Below, in pieces: positions 5,321 through 8,506 of a stretch of DNA of 8,506 nucleotides. The stretch's first letter is position 1. Each line of letters begins with the position of its first letter. The notes beneath the pieces were generated by a model. That model was not told the DNA's origin. It saw only the letters and a program-made list of their open reading frames with translations, and made no database searches. The stretch spans positions 1-8,506 of the forward strand of contig CAZMLE010000126.1 of assembly GCA_964567045.1 (NCBI GenBank), read 5' to 3'. This stretch comes from JAFNGF01 sp964567045. Lineage in GTDB: Bacteria; Planctomycetota; Phycisphaerae; Sedimentisphaerales; Anaerobacaceae. Position numbers and translations under genes: made by a program.

Positions 5321-8239
5321 GTGCGAACAGCTAATCACAAACTTGTGGTGAGCCAAGTCGAACCATCGCAGGTAGCGGATGCTGGGGTCGCACGCCCCCG
5401 TGTTCACAGGGACAAGTTTACCCCTGCGAAAGCAGGGGTTGTTTGCCTGGCTTGTCTTTGGTATTTGGCGTGCGCAGTTGCTCTGGGGCAAGACGGTTGG
5501 CCCATGCTCGCACATGATCCAGCCCGGAGCGGCGCGACCACCGCTGAAGTCCGGCCGCCATTTGAGCGCAAGTGGTATCGTTTGTTCCCCGATGAGGGTC
5601 TGATGGCCGGCATACAGCCAATCGTCGCGGACGGCAAGGTTTTCGTTGGCACGATGCGAGGTACGCTGTATACAATCGACAGCGAGACGGGCAGAGATGT
5701 CTGGGTGTTCAAGACCGGCGGCGCTATCCTTCATACCTGCGCTACAGCCGGGGGCAAAGTCTTTTTCGGAAATACCGAGGGCAAAGTCTACGCGGTAAAC
5801 GCCGCCGATGGTAAACCTGCCTGGTCCATTTCGCTTGGCCCGGCAGTATGGAACGCCCCTGTGGTATATCAGGGCGTTGTCATCGTTGGAGGTCGGGACG
5901 GAGGGCTTTACGCAATCGAGGCTGACAGCGGCAGAATCAAATGGAAGGCGTTAACCGGCGGCCCGTTGCTATCCAGTCCCGCTCTTGACGCCAAAACGGG
6001 GAAAGTCTACGTCGGCAGCGAGGATATGCATGTCTACGCATTTGATTTTGCCAGCGGCAGGCAGCTTTGGCGCAGTGACAAATTGCCCGGCGTGAGTTTT
6101 CGCGGCTATCATCCGGTGACCGCGCCGGATGGTTCCGTAATGATCACCGTCACGCCCGCCCTTTCGCTGGACTCATTTGAGCCTATCCTGCTGGATATGG
6201 TCAAAGAAATCTTTGGCGATTTTGCCAGTTGGCGTCACACCAAAGAGGAGAATGAGCGGCTGCGGCTGGAAAATTTCAAACTGATGGAAAAGCCCGGCAC
6301 ATACCAAGCGCAGCTCGATTACATCCGCAGGCGCCTGACCGACGAGCCGGTCTACCAGACGTTTTTCGTTCTCGATGCCCAGACCGGCAAGCAGAAGTTT
6401 GTCGCTCCGATAGTGTACGCCGAGAGTATGAATGGCACCGGCGCACCGCCCATCGTCACGCCTGACGGCAAGGTGATAGTCAAATTCCAGGCGTTGCTGC
6501 GCAGCCGCTACCAACACTACTCACCGTTTCTGAACGTGGGCTATCTTGATACTTCCACCGGTCATATCACGCCCATTATGGATCAGTCGCGAACCTACGG
6601 CTGGCACGACAGTCTGCTGCTGGTTCACGATGAGCAGTGTCAACTGACCGTAGCCGGGCGTGTGCTTATCAACACCCATCAGGACAACGTCAATGGCATG
6701 GATTTGGATACCTTGCAGGGCTATCCGGAGCCGTTCTGCCGCAATATTCATGAGCCTAAGCCCGGCGAAGCAGTCGCCATTTGGGCGACCATTTTACAGG
6801 GTGATCCCCTGCCTGTCGGCAAAGAATGGTTAGCGCGAGGCACCGCCGTTTATGGCGGCGGCTCGGTTATCGACACGCCGGTCTGCGTAGCGGGCGACAG
6901 CTTTTATTATATCCCCGCCCATGAAATCAATTGCGGCGCCGCCCTGATCGCGTACAAGATGTCACCTGATGCCACAGCAGGTAAGGAATCTCGCCCGCCG
7001 GATGCCAAGTTGACCGACGCGCAGTGGGAAAAGGTCCAGAAAATGCCCTGGGACTGGGACTTGCTGGGAATGTCCCGGCTGAATCATGTGCTCAAGGCTT
7101 TGCCCGGCAAAATTCCGGGCACCTTCCAGGAGCCGGTTACGGAGCAAGCTGCCGATTTGGTCAGTCGGATAACCGACGCCGAGCTCGACCGCATCATCTG
7201 GGAAGTGCCGAGCGTGCGGATGCCGGAAAATAGTGCATGTGAAGACCTCAAACAAAAGTTGTCTTCCTGTGTGCGGGAGCTGATCTCCAAGGATTGGCAG
7301 CCGTGGGTATTTCCCTCGGGCAAACATCCTCGCGAGGCCTACCGATTTTTCACCGAGCCTACCGAGACGCTCTATACTCTGGCGCGGGCGTACAATTATC
7401 TGGACAGCGATCTTCAGCGCGAAGTTAAGGACTACGTTTTGCGGGCCAGTTCTGCCGGTGGACCTTTAGCGGGGCCGACCGGAAGGCGCAGTTTTGATCC
7501 GACGGCAGGTGCTGTCCGCAGTCTCTATGATATCCCCACCGAGAAATTGTTTCGGGTAGCCGATGACATCACCCGAAGCGACGTGGCCCGACTTTATCCG
7601 ATTTGGCTGTGGGCACACACTACCGGCGACTGGAGCAGAATCGAGCGTCACTGGGAGGACTTGCGTGGCCTGGTTGACCAGCCGCCAAACAAAATGGACC
7701 AGGACTGTGGTAACAGCTACGTAGCCGGGCTGATCGCTTACTGTCGGCTGGCCGCCAAAATGAATGATGACGGCGCGGTGGGAAAAGGGCTGGGCGTCAC
7801 TCGCGAAGCGCTGCGCGAGCGATTGGCCTATGAATTTGCCCACACGCGAGGCGGCCTGATTACGCAGGTGCCGGTCCTTCGCTCCATTTTTGGCCGCTGG
7901 AGGCATCTGACGCCTGAGGTCGGCAGGCTCTGCGCCGAGTATGCCGGCAGGATTCACAGGAACCTGGTGGATGTCTGCGTCGATTACCATCGCCCGACCT
8001 GGCCGCTGGCGTGGAACGTGGAACTGATGTGGCGAAATGAGTGTCCCTTTGCGTTTCCTACGATGTCGGCTGAAATCTTCGCCGCGCGGGCGCTAATTCT
8101 TGGCGAGTCGGGCGAAAAGCTTGAACGCTTTCTCGACATCCCGTGGTGCAGAGCGGACCTATTTTACATCCAGAAACTCGTCTTTTGTATCGAGGCTCAC
8201 GGCGGCATAAAATGGCAAAGGGCTCGCATTCTGCAGTGA
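5321..8239 (+). CDS. Exported PQQ-like beta-propeller protein with helical C-terminal half
   Basis: A 972-residue protein. The N-terminal part is a PQQ-like (BamB-like) propeller. Repeats about 40 residues apart end in the blade motif xxGxxxW: TIDSETGRDVW (118-128), AVNAADGKPAW (158-168), AIEADSGRIKW (198-208) and AFDFASGRQLW (240-250), with a degenerate LDAQTGKQKF at 351-360 after a helical insert (286-340, rich in Glu/Lys/Arg). Residues about 565-972 are mostly helical, with aromatic-rich repeats such as AHTTGDW and CGNSYVAGLIAYC that suggest an alpha/alpha toroid. No heme motif (CxxCH) is seen, so a quinohemoprotein dehydrogenase is unlikely. A hydrophobic segment at 39-55 is probably the signal peptide core. 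GTG at 5321 is the start used here, nine bases after the previous stop. It has no clear Shine-Dalgarno, and GTGs at 5345 and 5348 are alternatives. A palindrome encodes residues 34-40. The role is unknown; sugar binding, a lyase-like activity or outer-membrane scaffolding are possible. Confidence 0.85.
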   Translation: MRTANHKLVVSQVEPSQVADAGVARPRVHRDKFTPAKAGVVCLACLWYLACAVALGQDGWPMLAHDPARSGATTAEVRPPFERKWYRLFPDEGLMAGIQPIVADGKVFVGTMRGTLYTIDSETGRDVWVFKTGGAILHTCATAGGKVFFGNTEGKVYAVNAADGKPAWSISLGPAVWNAPVVYQGVVIVGGRDGGLYAIEADSGRIKWKALTGGPLLSSPALDAKTGKVYVGSEDMHVYAFDFASGRQLWRSDKLPGVSFRGYHPVTAPDGSVMITVTPALSLDSFEPILLDMVKEIFGDFASWRHTKEENERLRLENFKLMEKPGTYQAQLDYIRRRLTDEPVYQTFFVLDAQTGKQKFVAPIVYAESMNGTGAPPIVTPDGKVIVKFQALLRSRYQHYSPFLNVGYLDTSTGHITPIMDQSRTYGWHDSLLLVHDEQCQLTVAGRVLINTHQDNVNGMDLDTLQGYPEPFCRNIHEPKPGEAVAIWATILQGDPLPVGKEWLARGTAVYGGGSVIDTPVCVAGDSFYYIPAHEINCGAALIAYKMSPDATAGKESRPPDAKLTDAQWEKVQKMPWDWDLLGMSRLNHVLKALPGKIPGTFQEPVTEQAADLVSRITDAELDRIIWEVPSVRMPENSACEDLKQKLSSCVRELISKDWQPWVFPSGKHPREAYRFFTEPTETLYTLARAYNYLDSDLQREVKDYVLRASSAGGPLAGPTGRRSFDPTAGAVRSLYDIPTEKLFRVADDITRSDVARLYPIWLWAHTTGDWSRIERHWEDLRGLVDQPPNKMDQDCGNSYVAGLIAYCRLAAKMNDDGAVGKGLGVTREALRERLAYEFAHTRGGLITQVPVLRSIFGRWRHLTPEVGRLCAEYAGRIHRNLVDVCVDYHRPTWPLAWNVELMWRNECPFAFPTMSAEIFAARALILGESGEKLERFLDIPWCRADLFYIQKLVFCIEAHGGIKWQRARILQ
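5420..5439. repeat. REP-like palindrome inside the start of the 972-aa gene
   Basis: ACCCCTGC (5420-5427) and GCAGGGGT (5432-5439) form a perfect eight-pair stem with a GAAA tetraloop. The same kind of CCTGC-GAAA-GCAGG palindrome is a common dispersed extragenic repeat in many bacteria. Here it lies within the reading frame and encodes TPAKAGV (residues 34-40), directly before the signal-peptide core. Confidence 0.65.
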
Positions 8240-8271
8240 TCCGCAAAATGGGAGCCCACTTCTAATTATTT

Positions 8272-8294
8272 AGCCGGCGGTTTCACCGCCGGTT
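8272..8294. terminator. Bidirectional hairpin terminator between converging genes
   Basis: CCGGCGGT (8274-8281) pairs with ACCGCCGG (8285-8292) around a TTC loop, and A8272/G8273 extend the stem with T8294/T8293, for about ten pairs. TTT follows on the plus strand and an AT-rich tract (TAAATAATTA) follows on the minus strand. It lies in the 67 bases between the stops of two converging genes, so it probably ends both transcripts. The weak T run on the plus side makes efficiency uncertain. Confidence 0.7.
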
Positions 8295-8306
8295 TCTGCC
8301 GTGCGA

Positions 8307-8506
8307 TTACGGCCACAAAATCTCCTCAAGCCAAGAATCAGCCAATACAGCAAAGTCCTTGGCATCAACATCATCATCGCCATCCAGGTCAGCTACAACA
8401 GCAGCACCTTTGTCAAGCCATTCGTTGGCCATTATCTGAAGGTCCAGGTAGTCAACCACGCAGTCGCCATTTAAGTCATTGGCAGGCTTGCCAAGCGAAG
8501 GAACAC
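8307..8506 (-). CDS. Secreted protein with dockerin-like C-terminus, partial
   Basis: Only the last 65 codons and the TAA (8309-8307) are inside the window; the gene continues beyond the right edge. The visible tail has two calcium-loop repeats of the dockerin type I / EF-hand kind. The first is DLNGDCVVDYLDLQIMANEW and the second DLDGDDDVDAKDFAVLADSW, each with Asp/Asn at positions 1, 3, 5 and 9 of the loop. The chain ends WLEEILWP. Such tails, with the same NEWL/DSWLEE wording, occur at the ends of many large secreted proteins in Phycisphaerae, where they may anchor or sort the protein rather than build a cellulosome. What lies in front (enzyme, adhesin or structural domain) cannot be told. 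The gene converges on the 972-residue gene and shares its terminator. Confidence 0.85.
   Translation of the reverse strand, partial: VPSLGKPANDLNGDCVVDYLDLQIMANEWLDKGAAVVADLDGDDDVDAKDFAVLADSWLEEILWP

Noticed and set aside
5311..5334. ATG overlapping the DUF1080 stop (TGATG) as start of the propeller gene
   Set aside because: It is in another frame and stops after seven codons; at most it could carry ribosomes to the GTG at 5321.

Overview
The window looks like a piece of a Planctomycetota chromosome, probably class Phycisphaerae or a related uncultured lineage. The pointers are an inference from gene content: a Tat-exported Gfo/Idh/MocA oxidoreductase, a DUF1080 (3-keto-disaccharide hydrolase-like) protein and a PQQ-like beta-propeller protein in one run, plus a neighbouring secreted protein ending in a dockerin-like tail that finishes WLEEILWP. 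No rRNA or other phylogenetic marker is present, so the assignment rests on these families.

Left part (1-1626) is a graveyard of mobile DNA ending at a tRNA gene. On the minus strand, 309-728 holds a heavily deleted IS630-type transposase whose remaining blocks are still in order (N-terminus, helix-turn-helix part, a catalytic-domain strand, C-terminus). Two copies of a short dispersed repeat lie in its middle. On the plus strand, 748-1260 holds an ISKra4-type transposase that lost its middle but kept an open frame. Then 1272-1591 holds a frameshifted C-terminal piece of what looks like a serine recombinase, whose frame runs into the 3' end of a minus-strand tRNA-Arg(CCT) gene (1553-1626).

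The next part (1627-2962) holds the tRNA promoter, a probably non-coding stretch with two related GC-rich hairpins (1844-1883 and 2065-2103), an orphan 168-residue helical protein (2238-2744) whose -10 box sits seven bases before its ATG, a third copy of the dispersed repeat immediately after its stop, and a sigma70-like promoter for the following genes.

The main part (2963-8239) is a probable three-gene plus-strand operon. It encodes a Tat-signal oxidoreductase (489 aa), a secreted DUF1080 protein (272 aa) and a 972-residue exported protein with an N-terminal PQQ-like propeller and a long helical C-terminal half. The first two families fit oxidation of a sugar at C3 and cleavage of the resulting 3-keto-glycoside outside the cytoplasm. 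The role of the third protein is unknown. The operon meets a converging gene at a shared hairpin terminator (8272-8294). Only the dockerin-like C-terminus of that minus-strand gene is inside the window.
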